A stretch of DNA of 64,000 nt from assembly GCA_030248295.1 (NCBI GenBank), contig JASANH010001039.1:1178001-1242000 (forward strand), given 5' to 3'. The notes under the pieces are model-generated. The model ran no database searches. It had not been told where the DNA came from and worked only from the letters and a program-made list of their open reading frames with translations. A program made the translations under genes and the position numbers. The first letter of the stretch is position 1; the number at the start of each line of letters is the position of its first letter. Source of the DNA: Mesodorylaimus sp. YZB2_4. Lineage: Eukaryota > Nematoda > Enoplea > Dorylaimida > Dorylaimidae. Shown piece by piece: positions 12,972 to 24,000 of the stretch.

Positions 12972-15187
12972 TTATTTTAGTGAAGTCAATATTTTCACTT
13001 CATTTGTAATCCATGCGATATAAGACGATACTCGTACATAGACGCCCGGACTGTCAGGTCGTGCGCAACCATCTCCAAAACTGACAATGCCTTGCAGCAC
13101 GTAACTACCATTGGAATTTTTTTGTAGCCATGGTCCACCTGAATCTTCCTAAAAGTCAGACTCTGTTTAGCGTTTTCTATTACTCTCGTTTCTCACCCTT
13201 ATAATGACATTTTTTTAAATTTGTGTTTTTGATCTAGCATTCACCAATGAAAATTCAAAAATTAATTTCCCGCCAAAATGGTTTAAATTCAAGGCGATGT
13301 CAGGCGGCTTTCAGAGAGCATTGACTTTTCTCTCTCTTCAAGCGCAGGTGTCTCGAGATTGACTACTTGAATCTTTTTTTTTGGGGGTATCGCGGTCAGT
13401 GAAAAATTAAAGAATGCAGAGTTAATGAGAGTCTGCAGCAAAAAATTTGCTTTTGCAAAAGGCGTTTCTGCTGCAGAAATGGTTTTTGTGATGAAAAAAC
13501 TACTTTTCCGGCAGTCCAACGGCTTGTAACCCAGAAGGCGTTTTTCCAGACCGGCTCTCAATCAAATAGAGTACCTTCTTTTTGTACATCTTCATAAAAT
13601 ATGAAGCTGCATGTTTGAACCGAAAAAACAGCAAAATGTCGGGATTTGGGCAGCAAATTTTAACGTTTACAGCGAGTCAATATCCAGTTTTCACTGTTTT
13701 ATCAGTTGGAGATATCGGGTGTCGCAAAAATTATCTGTTTTATTGACCGCCAAGAACAAGTAGTTTGAGACTCTTAAATTTCGCGCCATTCTGCTATATT
13801 TTTTTCGATGTCACTATAAAATCCTCCAGAGCGAGAAATTTTAGGCCTTCCCTAAAATATGTCATCATGGTCATTGACAGCCAAGAAATCCAGAAAATGT
13901 ATTCACATAGTTGTCCTTCTATTAGCAAGAAACATGAAAGAAGAGAAATCGACTTACAGAGCATGAATCAATTTTGCCTTGTGCATACCCAGCACAGAAC
14001 TGAATTTTTTGGTCCACTACAGCCGGTACTGTTTTGTAATGTGCTACGCATTTGTTCATATTGTAAACTGGAATGACGGCTTGCTGCAGTTTGTCTGGAT
14101 AATCTTGGGTGCCTTCTGAAGATAACAAACTGTGTCATGAATTTTTTAGTACTCGCAGCACAAGGGCGAGTCAAGAATTTGTGGGATAATAATTAAGCGC
14201 ATATCTATCTCAGCAGATCAGTGTGAATGAAGTGACCACTGCTTAATACAACAGGAAAAATTCAGAGTTCGCTGAACTCCCCCCCCCCCCCCCTTGTTGT
14301 TGTTTGGCACCTTACCTTTTAGCAACCCCCATCCAATCACAGTGCCCTGTCCCCCCTCGGCCACCTGTTCGCCTGCTGATGGTAGACAGGCTGGCTGAAT
14401 AGTTCGGGTGAAATTCACAGGTTTCTGTAGTTTCAGCAGCGCAATATCATTGGCCACTGTTTGCGAGCTGAATTGAGGGTTAGCGACTGCTTGGGAGATT
14501 AGGACTAGCTGCTGACCCTGGCTCGCCTTGGTTAGGCTGTGAGCGCCGAGGACGACATGAGTAGGCCTGAAATGACTTTAATCCTCCAAAATCTGGTACA
14601 AAATGCTTTTTTGGAATTCAATGCAGAACGCTACCACCAACTTCTTCCTTCCGAAGAGAGGATAGGTTTAGGTCACCACTTACTGTGCGTAGAGGCAATG
14701 TGCGGCAGTGACAACGATGTCACTGGCTTCGATATGATCATTGACTCTGATCAAAGTACCGCCACAGAAATGACTTAATGTCTTATTAGGCAACACATGT
14801 TGAATACTTGCCATCCAAGGATAGGAATTGGGACGAGCCTCTGTTCCACCAACAATTCTTTGATGAGGACCTTTATGCATAGTTGGAGAAAAATACGTGA
14901 CACCGCATTGGCCTATTGCATTTTTGAATCCCTGAAATAACATTCGAGCTCTTTTTTCCATAGAAATCCAGATTACATGCTGTAGTGCGAGTTGCGCTAA
15001 CGATAAGACATGTCAAAGATATGCCAGTACGTTGAAAACCAACTCACTCCTATCCCAACTTGATTACACCTCGTATTTTCGCCATAATTTGAGCAAAAGC
15101 GCGGTTTAAAATTAAGATATATAGAAAACTTACTTCCACGAGTGAAATACACAAAAGAAAAATAGTGACTGCGGTATTTTTAATCAT
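12972..15187 (-). CDS. secreted trypsin-like serine protease (S1), Gly193 replaced by Glu
   Basis: Five exons join in phase: 15187-15134 (signal peptide of 18 residues), 14931-14684, 14566-14316, 14115-13958 and 13148-12972, for about 295 residues. The activation site RIVGG is followed by the catalytic His in VVTAAHC, Asp in NDIALLKL and Ser in DSGGPW. Six residues before that Ser is Asp (DSCSEDSGG), which predicts trypsin-like cleavage after Arg/Lys. The residue before DSGGP is Glu (GAA), where nearly all S1 proteases have Gly (chymotrypsin 193), whose backbone NH helps form the oxyanion hole. The first codon of exon 5 supplies this Glu, and no other acceptor keeps the frame. A C run of about 15 sits in intron 3 just past exon 3. 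Spacing to the acyltransferase downstream is about 0.4 kb; there is no sign of joint regulation. Confidence 0.9.
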
Positions 15188-16070
15188 TGATTTAAGAATG
15201 TGCTTTTAATTTTCTCTTTAGTTCATGCGTATACTGTATGAGGTACGATGGCAAGAGAAACAGGAATCAAAGGCTCCCTTTTTCTTGTGTCAGTCATTTA
15301 GCATCGTGTCATTCATCACGGTTATGTTTGATCAGAGGGGCTGCCTCTTACATTTGGCAAAGTCACAACATCCATGTGTTTTCAACGGCACAAGTTCAAA
15401 TATCAAATCTCTGTCAATTTTGCTTGAATGCGCGTCTGCAAAGTCTAAGTTGCTAGAACCTTTACGAAAGCAAGAAGTTTGAGACGTGATTTGATCTTTT
15501 TCCACAAATGCGCGCTTGACAATGACAAAATGAAGGAACACAGCAACAGAACTTGTTTTAGAGGCTAGGCTGTAAATCACACATCTTCTACGTTGTAAGA
15601 AGTTTTTCACGGGTCAGTACATAGCTCTAGGCATACTCTTTGAGAGAGCAGGAATGAGCTTTCCATTTTTTTATGGAAACTTTTGTCTACAATGTCGTAG
15701 GAGAAGTTAATCTACCGCTTTGCAATTTTTATCACCAGAGATGCCTGGGATGTTTTTGTGCTATCAGTAAAGTTGGATATACTCGAGTAGCAGAGTTGCT
15801 TCTCGAGTAGCGAACTCTATAAAATGACTTGTACAAAGTGTCTTTGGACTTTGTCATTCCATAGCTTCGATAGCGTCATAGCTTTATCGTTCTGCACTCG
15901 ACAGTCTTGAATAAAGGAAGTTATTCAAATAAAGCAATACGTCGAAAGTCTGTGTAGAAAATGTTCGATTCAATACGACTGACAATCAAATCTTGTACCC
16001 CTGTTGTACAAACTACATCAATCACATGATAACATGTCGAGTACAACATCGAAAAATTATATTATCTTAC
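15188..16070. other. intergenic stretch
   Basis: This lies between the divergently oriented protease and the first small secreted-protein gene. No coding frame is convincing. AATAAA occurs near 15911 but has no assignable gene. Confidence 0.45.
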
Positions 16071-16076
16071 TTCGAG

Positions 16077-16104
16077 CAGGTGTGATCACAAAAAGGATAT
16101 ATAA
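16077..16104 (+). promoter_or_regulatory. shared upstream element and TATA box of small secreted gene 1
   Basis: CAGGTGTGATCACA (16077-16090) is followed at once by TATATAA (16098-16104), 88 bp before the ATG at 16192. The identical 14-mer stands upstream of the paralogue at 17980. It contains an E-box-like CAGGTG and a TGATCA palindrome. A second shared block, TCGGCAACTCATC, lies in the leader of both genes. Confidence 0.7.
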
Positions 16105-16191
16105 GCCGCAGGAAATATCCGATATGCAATACATTTTGCTTCGGCAACTCATCTGTCTTAAAAACCTGTGACGCCGTTCTTTCTTCCGAAA

Positions 16192-16581
16192 ATGAGACCC
16201 GCCTCATTTCTCCTGTTCGCCCTCGCTTTGGTTGGTGCATCGAGCCTGGGTCAAGCTGGCCTCTTCGATGGATTGGTAGGCGATATCATCAATCAATACA
16301 AAAGTCAATTGGATGTTTTCAAATTGATTACTGCTGGTTTGAGAAGCGGCGAGAATCCTGTAGCCATTATCAAACAAGTTGTACACACTTATCCTAATGT
16401 GCTCAAAAATTTCAACCTGGTTACAGCCGCTTGCAATCTGCCTACTTTGAAAGCTTTTCCATACGTTGGACCAGCTTGTGAATTCATCGATAGCAATGCG
16501 GACAAACTGATTGGGTACATCGATAATTTCAAGCCACAAACTGGCGGCCTCTTCGACAAACTCCAAGGTGTTTTCAATTAA
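16192..16581 (+). CDS. small secreted protein, paralogue 1 (unrecognised family)
   Basis: A single-exon gene of 129 residues. I chose the ATG at 16192, not the in-frame one at 16168, because the paralogue at 18116 begins with the same MRPxSFLLFALAL signal peptide, ending near SLGQAG. The mature part of about 108 residues looks helical (LFDGLVGDIINQYKSQLDVF), has two Cys (AACNLPTLKAFPYVGPAC) and ends with NFKPQTGGLFDKL. AATAAA at 16661-16666 fits the 3' end. I recognise no domain. The strong promoter-like upstream sequence, the signal peptide and the lack of introns suggest an abundant secreted product, but that is inference. Confidence 0.85.
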   Translation: MRPASFLLFALALVGASSLGQAGLFDGLVGDIINQYKSQLDVFKLITAGLRSGENPVAIIKQVVHTYPNVLKNFNLVTAACNLPTLKAFPYVGPACEFIDSNADKLIGYIDNFKPQTGGLFDKLQGVFN

Positions 16582-16660
16582 TGCCGAAAAGCAAACCGTG
16601 ATGATTTAAAATCTGAACGTGGATTTGGGCATCGTTTATAATATGCAGGGTTGACGATGC

Positions 16661-16666
16661 AATAAA
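16661..16666 (+). terminator. polyadenylation signal of small secreted gene 1
   Basis: AATAAA 80 bp past the stop, in a context (GATGCAATAAAATATA) also seen after the paralogue. Confidence 0.65.
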
Positions 16667-17979
16667 ATATATAACTGTTGCTGTTCGACACTGATTTCGA
16701 GATAAAAAACAAAAAAGGGAGTCGCAAGACAGAAGGGAAACAGCTAGATTTTCCTGTCATCCAAACAATATTTTCTTTCTAAATTAAAAAATTGTATAGC
16801 AAATTCGATAAACGAGTTGCCGCGAAGATCCCCAAGCTGTTCTCGATTTATATAGCCAGGCTATGTTAGCAGGAATTGTCCTAGTACTTAAAATAAATTG
16901 ACCCTACTGTAAAATAAAGACATTATTATACTGTAAATAAAAATTTTTCAATTTGCCGAAGTTCTGAGAGTGCCTCCTCCACCATGTCGAATCAACATGT
17001 GATATATTGCAAATTCTCGAATAGAATCTGACTTATTGAAAAACACAGTCATACGAGTCTTTTTTAACACTAGATTTTGACACTTGGTTTCTCGAATTCC
17101 CGCCGCTGTAAGATTAGTGAGCCTGAAACAATGGTTTAAATTTCCCTCCAGAAAGAACCCCCGAACTTATGTCATTCACTGCTGTCGACATACAGCGTAC
17201 GATTTGATTTAGCACGCAGTAAGACAGAGAAAGAATTCAGGGAAAATACTGCATGATTCGCGCACTGCATGTTCTGTTATCTTGAATCTCTCTTTCACAG
17301 ACTGATTGGCTTTTACAGCTTCTTCATGCGCTGCAGAGACACTGGAATGCATTTATTAATCGTTCGATTACAGTGTTTGCGTGTCCGAAATTCAATGATT
17401 TTCCAGGTCGGGCTCCACATAACCACATTATTAACCATGTAGACAGCTTCCAAAAAATCCTTGGAATTCGAAAGTGCAAGACCCTGCGTTTGAGTGAGTG
17501 AAAAAAAGCTGGTCGTGAATTATTTTTGTTCGAAAACATGGTCGAACTTGATGTATGAAAAAAATTGTGCGGGATCTTGCAGTTTTAAGGTGGGGTGAAG
17601 ACGTTGTTTGCCTGTTCAGCCAAATAAGTGAAGTTCAATCGTTTATTGAACCATAAAATGGCAAAGGTCAACCCAACAGGTGAGTTTTCGAAGTGCCTGA
17701 TTCAATATAGTCGCAACTACGGACTTGTCCATCGATCGTTTACATTTCCCTCTATTGGACAAAGCCACTTTATGTTACGAAGCGTGGAAGGCGCATGTAG
17801 AATGAGGCCTGCCAAAGTCGTAAGTCTGGCGACTATATTGCAGCTGAAACATCAACCCGAGAGTCCGAAGTCCCCTAAACATGGAAGGTCAACAATGCTC
17901 CCCCAGTCGCTACGACCCGCAAGGCACGAGAGTTACAATACGAACAAGATGTTGCGAAATGTCATCGCACAAGTTCGAA

Positions 17980-18030
17980 CAGGTGTGATCACAAATTCCA
18001 ATAATCTATTGTGCAAATTCACTATATAAA
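17980..18030 (+). promoter_or_regulatory. shared upstream element and TATA box of small secreted gene 2
   Basis: CAGGTGTGATCACA (17980-17993) is identical to the element of paralogue 1. TATATAAA follows at 18023-18030, 86 bp before the ATG. The distance between element and TATA is longer here than in paralogue 1. Confidence 0.7.
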
Positions 18031-18115
18031 CTAACGAGTCAGCTCAGTATCTATCTTATCTTGCATCGGCAACTCATCCTCTCCCAGACCTTGGTGAAGA
18101 CTTGTTCGCTCGAAA

Positions 18116-18502
18116 ATGAGACCCTCCTCATTTCTCCTGTTCGCTCTCGCTTTGGCCGGTGCATCAAGCCTGGGCCAAGCTGGCTTCTTCGATGGATTGT
18201 TTGGCGATATTGTCAGCCAATACAAAAGCCAGCTGGAAGTGTTCAAGATGATCGCTGCTGGTTTGAAGAATGGCGACAACCCAGCGGCCATTATCAAACA
18301 GGTGGTCCACACTTATCCAAATGTGCTCAAGAACTTCACCTTGTTCACAGCCGCGTGCAACTTGCCAACCCTCAAGGCATTTCCCTACGTCGGACCAGCC
18401 TGCGAGTTCATCGATAGCAATGCCGACAAATTGATCGGATGGATCGATAACTTTAAGCCACAAACTGGTGCACTCATCGACAAATTGGGAGGTGCCGCGT
18501 AA
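18116..18502 (+). CDS. small secreted protein, paralogue 2 (unrecognised family)
   Basis: A single-exon gene of 128 residues, closely similar to the protein encoded at 16192-16581 along its whole length. It has the same signal peptide, the motif FFDGLFGDIVSQYKSQLEVF, the shared stretch AIIKQVVHTYPNVLKNF, two Cys at the same positions and the ending FKPQTGALIDKL. Differences are mostly conservative (LITAGLRSGENP versus MIAAGLKNGDNP), so both copies seem to be under protein-level constraint. The pair arose by a local duplication that included the promoter. No annotated family is recognised. Confidence 0.87.
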   Translation: MRPSSFLLFALALAGASSLGQAGFFDGLFGDIVSQYKSQLEVFKMIAAGLKNGDNPAAIIKQVVHTYPNVLKNFTLFTAACNLPTLKAFPYVGPACEFIDSNADKLIGWIDNFKPQTGALIDKLGGAA

Positions 18503-18571
18503 TAAATAATAGCGATTCAAAATCTGAAATGGATTTAGGTATCGTTAATAAAAATTGAGAGTTGGCAATGC

Positions 18572-18577
18572 AATAAA
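18572..18577 (+). terminator. polyadenylation signal of small secreted gene 2
   Basis: AATAAA 70 bp after the stop, in the same context as in the paralogue (GGCAATGCAATAAAATATA). Confidence 0.65.
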
Positions 18578-19152
18578 ATATAATTGCTACTTCTCACTTA
18601 ACGATAACGAAGCATTCAAGAAACTGACTTATAGGCCATTTTGCAAGAACCACATCATTTAATATACCCTCCATATACTGCCTATGACAGCTATGAATGC
18701 ATGAAAACCCGCATGGTTATGCATGGTTATTACCACAGATTTTCGAAGTGCCAAATTTTTCCCCCATACTTTGTGTGTATTTTGAGTTCGCTAATTATCA
18801 CCCTGAATTTGGCCCAGTCCGCTTATTGTCACATAAATTTCTTGGCCCTGCGGAATAAGTATTTGAGAAAAAAAAAATCATATTCACACTCTTGGTAGTC
18901 TGAAACAAGTGCAAAATCGTCAAACACAAGAATTTCTCGCAAGAAAACGCTTGTATGAAGGCGCATGGCGCCTGTAATTTTCAGCTTTGATATGACTGAT
19001 CCCCATAATTTTGATTTCTTTGGTCACAAAAACTTTTGAAGAAGTGTTCCGTCTATTACAACGCTAGGAATATATGAAAATAATACGAAAGCAAAACGCA
19101 AACGCAAACGCGATGAACACAAATAAGTCAAGTTTTGGCCATTTTAAGCTGG

Positions 19153-19280
19153 AAGTGTAGTTCGATGCGATGCGTCCAATAAGCTTGCAATGCGACGTTT
19201 TAGGCACCTTTTTACATTGTCAGTTGACCCAAAAATGTCGCATCGCACGCTTATTTGACGCATCGCATCGAACTATACTT
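19153..19280. mobile_element. short fold-back MITE
   Basis: AGTGTAGTTCGATGCGATGC at the left is inverted at the right as GCATCGCATCGAACTATACT. Inner arms GCAATGCGACGTTTT and AAAATGTCGCATCGC continue the pairing around a centre of about 30 bp. Confidence 0.75.
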
Positions 19281-19708
19281 TGGGCTTTTAGAGGGCACTT
19301 CGGTTTTTAGTTAAAGTCCGGATATTGTCACACCTTGCAGAATTGACTATCACAGCTTGGCGACGACTCGTTTTGTATAGTACGAGAACAAAATGCGCAA
19401 TAATTTCGCTGGCAATAAATCATAAAGCTCTGAATTTCGAAGCAATACTGCATTTCCAAATTTCGAATTGTGGAGGCTTTAATGAATAAATTGGGCGGTT
19501 GCAATGAGAGCCGAGTTTGTTGCCCGTCATTCAATGAAACCAGACTGATTTGGTGACGGTCGCAGAAGCTTCGATAAAATTGGCAAGAGGTGAAATCGGA
19601 CGAAACGAATCCACTGAACTTTTTTCGCCTGGTTTTGGAGTCGGGACAATGCTGGCAGATGGGAACTGGCCACATTTCAAGCAACAGGACCAGAAATCGA
19701 TTCGGAAA

Positions 19709-19863
19709 TACTGTAAACCGGAATATGTTCGCGGCGGAAAAATTTCGCGGGTCCCCCTAATATGGCTTTTTCGCGGAGGAAAATTTTCGCGGACAAGCGG
19801 AAAATTAAAAACCGCGAAAACCGCGAACTTTTTCCGCCGCGAATAATTTTCCGGTTTACAGTA
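19709..19863. mobile_element. 155 bp MITE with TACTGTAAACCGG termini
   Basis: TACTGTAAACCGGAA at the left and TTCCGGTTTACAGTA at the right form terminal inverted repeats. The inner arms (GCGGCGGAAAAA / TTTTTCCGCCGC) also pair, so almost the whole element folds back. TA at both ends suits a Tc1/mariner-type insertion. Confidence 0.8.
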
Positions 19864-20850
19864 CCGTTCAAGCTGACTCGAGAATATTTTTGGCATAAAT
19901 TTCGTTCAGGCACTAGATGATTGATCAGACCCCAATCTGCCCGTGTTCCACCACCCAGATAAGTCGTTCATCAGGAGGCCGTTTTTTTGCGAAGCAATTT
20001 AAACTAGAAGAAGGAAAAACCGCAACATATGCATGTAGTGCATCCAGAAATAATTTTGTAAGTGAAAAATCACGCTGATTAATTGTAAATTTTTCAAAAG
20101 ATACCCGGTAAATTAACAGTAGCTTGGTGTGTTATACTTGCGAGATGCAGCACGAGAAACGGCATCGTTTTCAGCAAGACCGACTCACTACTGCAGATTC
20201 GACAGTGGAGCTGTTTAGCGTGGGTGAAACTTTAACTCCTACTTAATTCTATGGCGATTTGGCACTTGTGAACACGATAGTTCAATCTGTCGATCTGAAG
20301 TAATGATCGAAATCAACACAAACTGTTCTGACTTGGTATTCTCTAATGTCATAGTAGCAATCCCCCCTTTTTTCATTCCCTGTAAATTAAGTTATAAATT
20401 GATTGTATATACGTATATACCTATGATTTAGCGGAGCATGCGCAAGATCGGAACTCGGAAACTTGGAAAAAGTCGCAATTGTTGTCATAAGATATTTCAT
20501 GAAGCCTGACCTGGAATATTTTCGAATTCGAAGCATTCAGCGACGCTGGAAATGTCTTTAATTTGTTAAACGTTTGCATTCAATCTTTCCCGCCAACAGC
20601 AGACACGCTTTGCTGTGCTATTTTGTTGCCATGACTATCATTCTGTAGAAAGTTGTTGACGTGTTCCTATGTTTGAATTTACTTCTGTTTCTAGGAGAAT
20701 ACGCGGTGAAGACACAAAATTGACAAAACTTTCTGTTCAAAATTATGTGTGCCATTATGTTTTTATAATTCATCTGTTTTGTATCTCTGAACACAGAAGC
20801 TGTACGGATATTGATTGAGCGGTTGGCGATACATTCAAGCATTCAAGCTA

Positions 20851-20870
20851 GGAATTTTCCAGTTTTCACC
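20851..20870 (+). promoter_or_regulatory. GGAATTTTCC element upstream of trehalase copy 1
   Basis: GGAATTTTCCAGTTTTCACC lies 180 bp before the ATG. The same core stands 140-200 bp upstream of every trehalase copy. It resembles a Rel/NF-kB-type site, but only by look. Homology to the copy 3 upstream region reaches back to CCGCCAACAGCAGACA at about 20589. Confidence 0.55.
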
Positions 20871-21030
20871 CTATTGCCATCTCTGGCATACCAGGTAGCA
20901 GCACTGGCTCTGTCCGAACAAAAGATCCTAGCGGCTGCGCTGTGCCAAACTCCAACTAACGTGCGAACCCAAAAACTTCGTCCCTTCGCACAATTTTTCT
21001 CAAGCTTGATAAAATTTCTAGTTCGAGAAA

Positions 21031-24000
21031 ATGTTATGGAATTTCGTTTTGATTTTTTATTTTTCCAAAGTTTGGTCTGCCTTGGAACTGTCTACACCTG
21101 TGTATATGTGTGATAGGTAAGAGCTCGAGTGTGGTGCAAGGTTGGCCGAAAGTAAAACTATTTTTTTTCAATTCTAGCAAAATTTTTTGCCAAGGTAAGC
21201 GCGTCTGATGTTTTGTGAGTAGACTGAGGCTTATGATTTTTTTACAGGGCCTATTTATGACACTGCAGTCCGTCTACGCATTCACAACGATTCTGCTGAA
21301 TATGCTGGTATGACCTTAAAAAAGTCGCCAGGTAGGCTGTCGTACCATTTTTTATGCCAAGCAGTAGTGAATGGCTAGGCCTGGTCTGAAGAATCAGGAT
21401 GGCTTGGAGGTGGTTTCTCTACAGATGATGATTATTGTCAGAAGTGCACCCTTCGCGGATGTGGTGCATCCTGTATCGTGGCTGCTGCAAGCTATAGCTT
21501 AGTAACTGTGCTGGAAGAGTAATATTAGTTTTGAAGTGTAACACTGAAATTTGGCTGTCAAAAAGTTGACAGTCATTTGTGGTACCACCAAAAACCATAA
21601 TTGTTGACCAACACTACGTAGATCTGTCTGTCTTCTATTGCTTTATATGTTTCAGCTGAGACATTGGCTAATTTTGCTGCTCGGTTTCCGAATCCTCAAG
21701 AAGTATCTGGCGATGACATGAGACGATTTGTAGCCGATCATTTCTACAAACCTGGTACAAGGATTTTTTAAAATCTCCAGCTTAGGATTACAAGTATTTT
21801 CATGAAACTCGTATTCTTCTCTAGATCAAGAATTAAGCAATTGTAAACCGAGTGATTGGGTCTCTGATCCAAAATCCTTCGGCTTAATCAAGGATCCGAA
21901 TTATAAGGCGTGGTACGTAGAGCTGGTCGAATAGACCACAGATGCTTGGCCTATGACTTTTTTACTTGCTTCATTTGGTGTTTCTGCAGAGCGACAGATA
22001 TTATCTTTTTTTAGGGCAAAAGACTTGAAGAATATTTGGTCAGAACTATGCCGGCGAGTATGACCTATTATTGAGCCGTGAAACTTTTTTAATGGTCGTG
22101 TAATTTTTTTATTTTCAGATGGATAAAAGATTATTTGAAAAGTTTGACAGTTCTATCCTGATTTATGTACCCAACAATTTTATCGCTCCTGGTGGAATTT
22201 TCGACCACTTCTATTACTGGGATTCCTACTGGATAATCAAAGTGAGCCTTGTGTCATATGGTGCTTGACATACACTATGCGCTTTTGCGAATGAATTAGA
22301 ACATATATCTCGTTTGATGATATATTCTCCCTCAGTGACCAGTGCAAGCAACTGCTGTTGTTGGATGAAAAATTGGACTAATATGTAGCAGATCAAATAA
22401 TCTCAACATGTACAGCAGAATATTTAGTGCATATATCTTTATACACCTAATATCTATATATATTGAGTATATATATACTAGGTATATATATATATTAGGT
22501 ATATGTATATTAGGTATATATATTATGTATATAAATATATTAGGTATATGTTTATTAGGAATATATTTATTACAGAACCAAAGAAATAATTGTGTCCAAC
22601 GAATATTTTTCCACGTAACTGAAGAAATTAACAATTACTGGGTTTAAATGAACAATTACAAGGTATTCATGTACATAGTACATACTCATAAATATCCAGC
22701 ACTTATTCACATATACTCTCATATGTGTATAAATATATATATATATATATGACGTTTTGTATAAGTACGCACTGTATTATATATTTATTGATTTATTTAT
22801 ATGCGCTGTATCATTTATATGTATATATATATATAAGATAAAGTGCATATACAAAACTTCTTTACTCGCACAGTATATTTAGCAGTTGAATTCACAGTTT
22901 CATTTTTTTTATCACTTACTTCTCTATAGGTGCTGGTTTAGAGCTACAAATTTGCTTTTGCGAAAATGTGGTTCCCCTGAGCGCGTTCACACTCACACTC
23001 ACACGTTCATACTCACGCAACCTTCTCGCTTTAAAAAATTGTCTTATCGATGCTAACTTTTATTTCCATTCTTAGGGTCTCTTAGCGTCTCAAATGTACA
23101 ATACCACGAAAGGAATGATACGAAATTTTGCGTATCTGCTTGATCGGTAAGAGCATACTGATCAACTGCTTGAGCACTTCAGTACTGAAAATTAATAATT
23201 TTCTCAGCTTTGGATTCATTCCTAATGGAGGCCTCGTCTACTACCTTTAACGATCGCAGCCCCCCTTTTTTATACCAATGGTTTACGAATACTATTCTGA
23301 AACGCAAGACTTAAAATTTGCGACTGAAATGCTGCCTTACATGAAAAAAGAGCTTGACTTTTGGTTTAAGAATCGAACAGTCAATGTTCGAGTCGGCTTG
23401 AAGAATTATACAGTATATCGATATTGCACACAAAGTAGTACACCCAGACCTGAATCGTTTTCTGGAGATTATAGGTTGGGACAGCAGGTGGCAGCAGGTA
23501 AGCAGCATAAAAAGCTTTCAAGAAAATCGTTTGATTGGAATTCACATGTTGTAGATTTACGACCTCAGCTTTACAAAGATATAGCATCGGGGGCGGAATC
23601 TGGTATGGATTTTAGTAGTAGATTTTTCGGTAATAAAAAAGATATGATCACTATTCGAACAACTGATGTGTTGCCAGTCGATTTGAATGCCATTTTATGC
23701 TGGGGCAATGATATTTTGCATTTGTTATATATGGAACTGGGTAAGCTTATTTCTGTATCTTCAGGCTGATCGGGAGGCTATTGCGAGACTCACATGTTGG
23801 AACTCGCCTTGAACGAGGCATATGCTGAATGTTGCTTGTCTAGGAGCCCGTTTGGCAGTCAAACTTTTACTAGGACTAACATAACATAGACAGCAGTCAG
23901 CAGCAACAGTGAAAAAATTTTGTGGCAAAAGGAAAAGGCTAACATGACATGCTTCATTTTTTGTGCCTAAACTTTTGATGTCTCCTAAACGTACTCATCT

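Noticed and set aside
16204-16566. 120-codon minus-strand frame, with a counterpart at 18164-18520
   Set aside because: Shadow of the small secreted-protein genes, whose plus frame has signal peptide, paralogy and promoter.
17628-18029. 133-codon frame just before small secreted gene 2
   Set aside because: Overlaps the promoter and a dispersed hairpin repeat; no similarity.
22332-22634. Tyr/Ile-rich frames on both strands
   Set aside because: Products of TA microsatellites.
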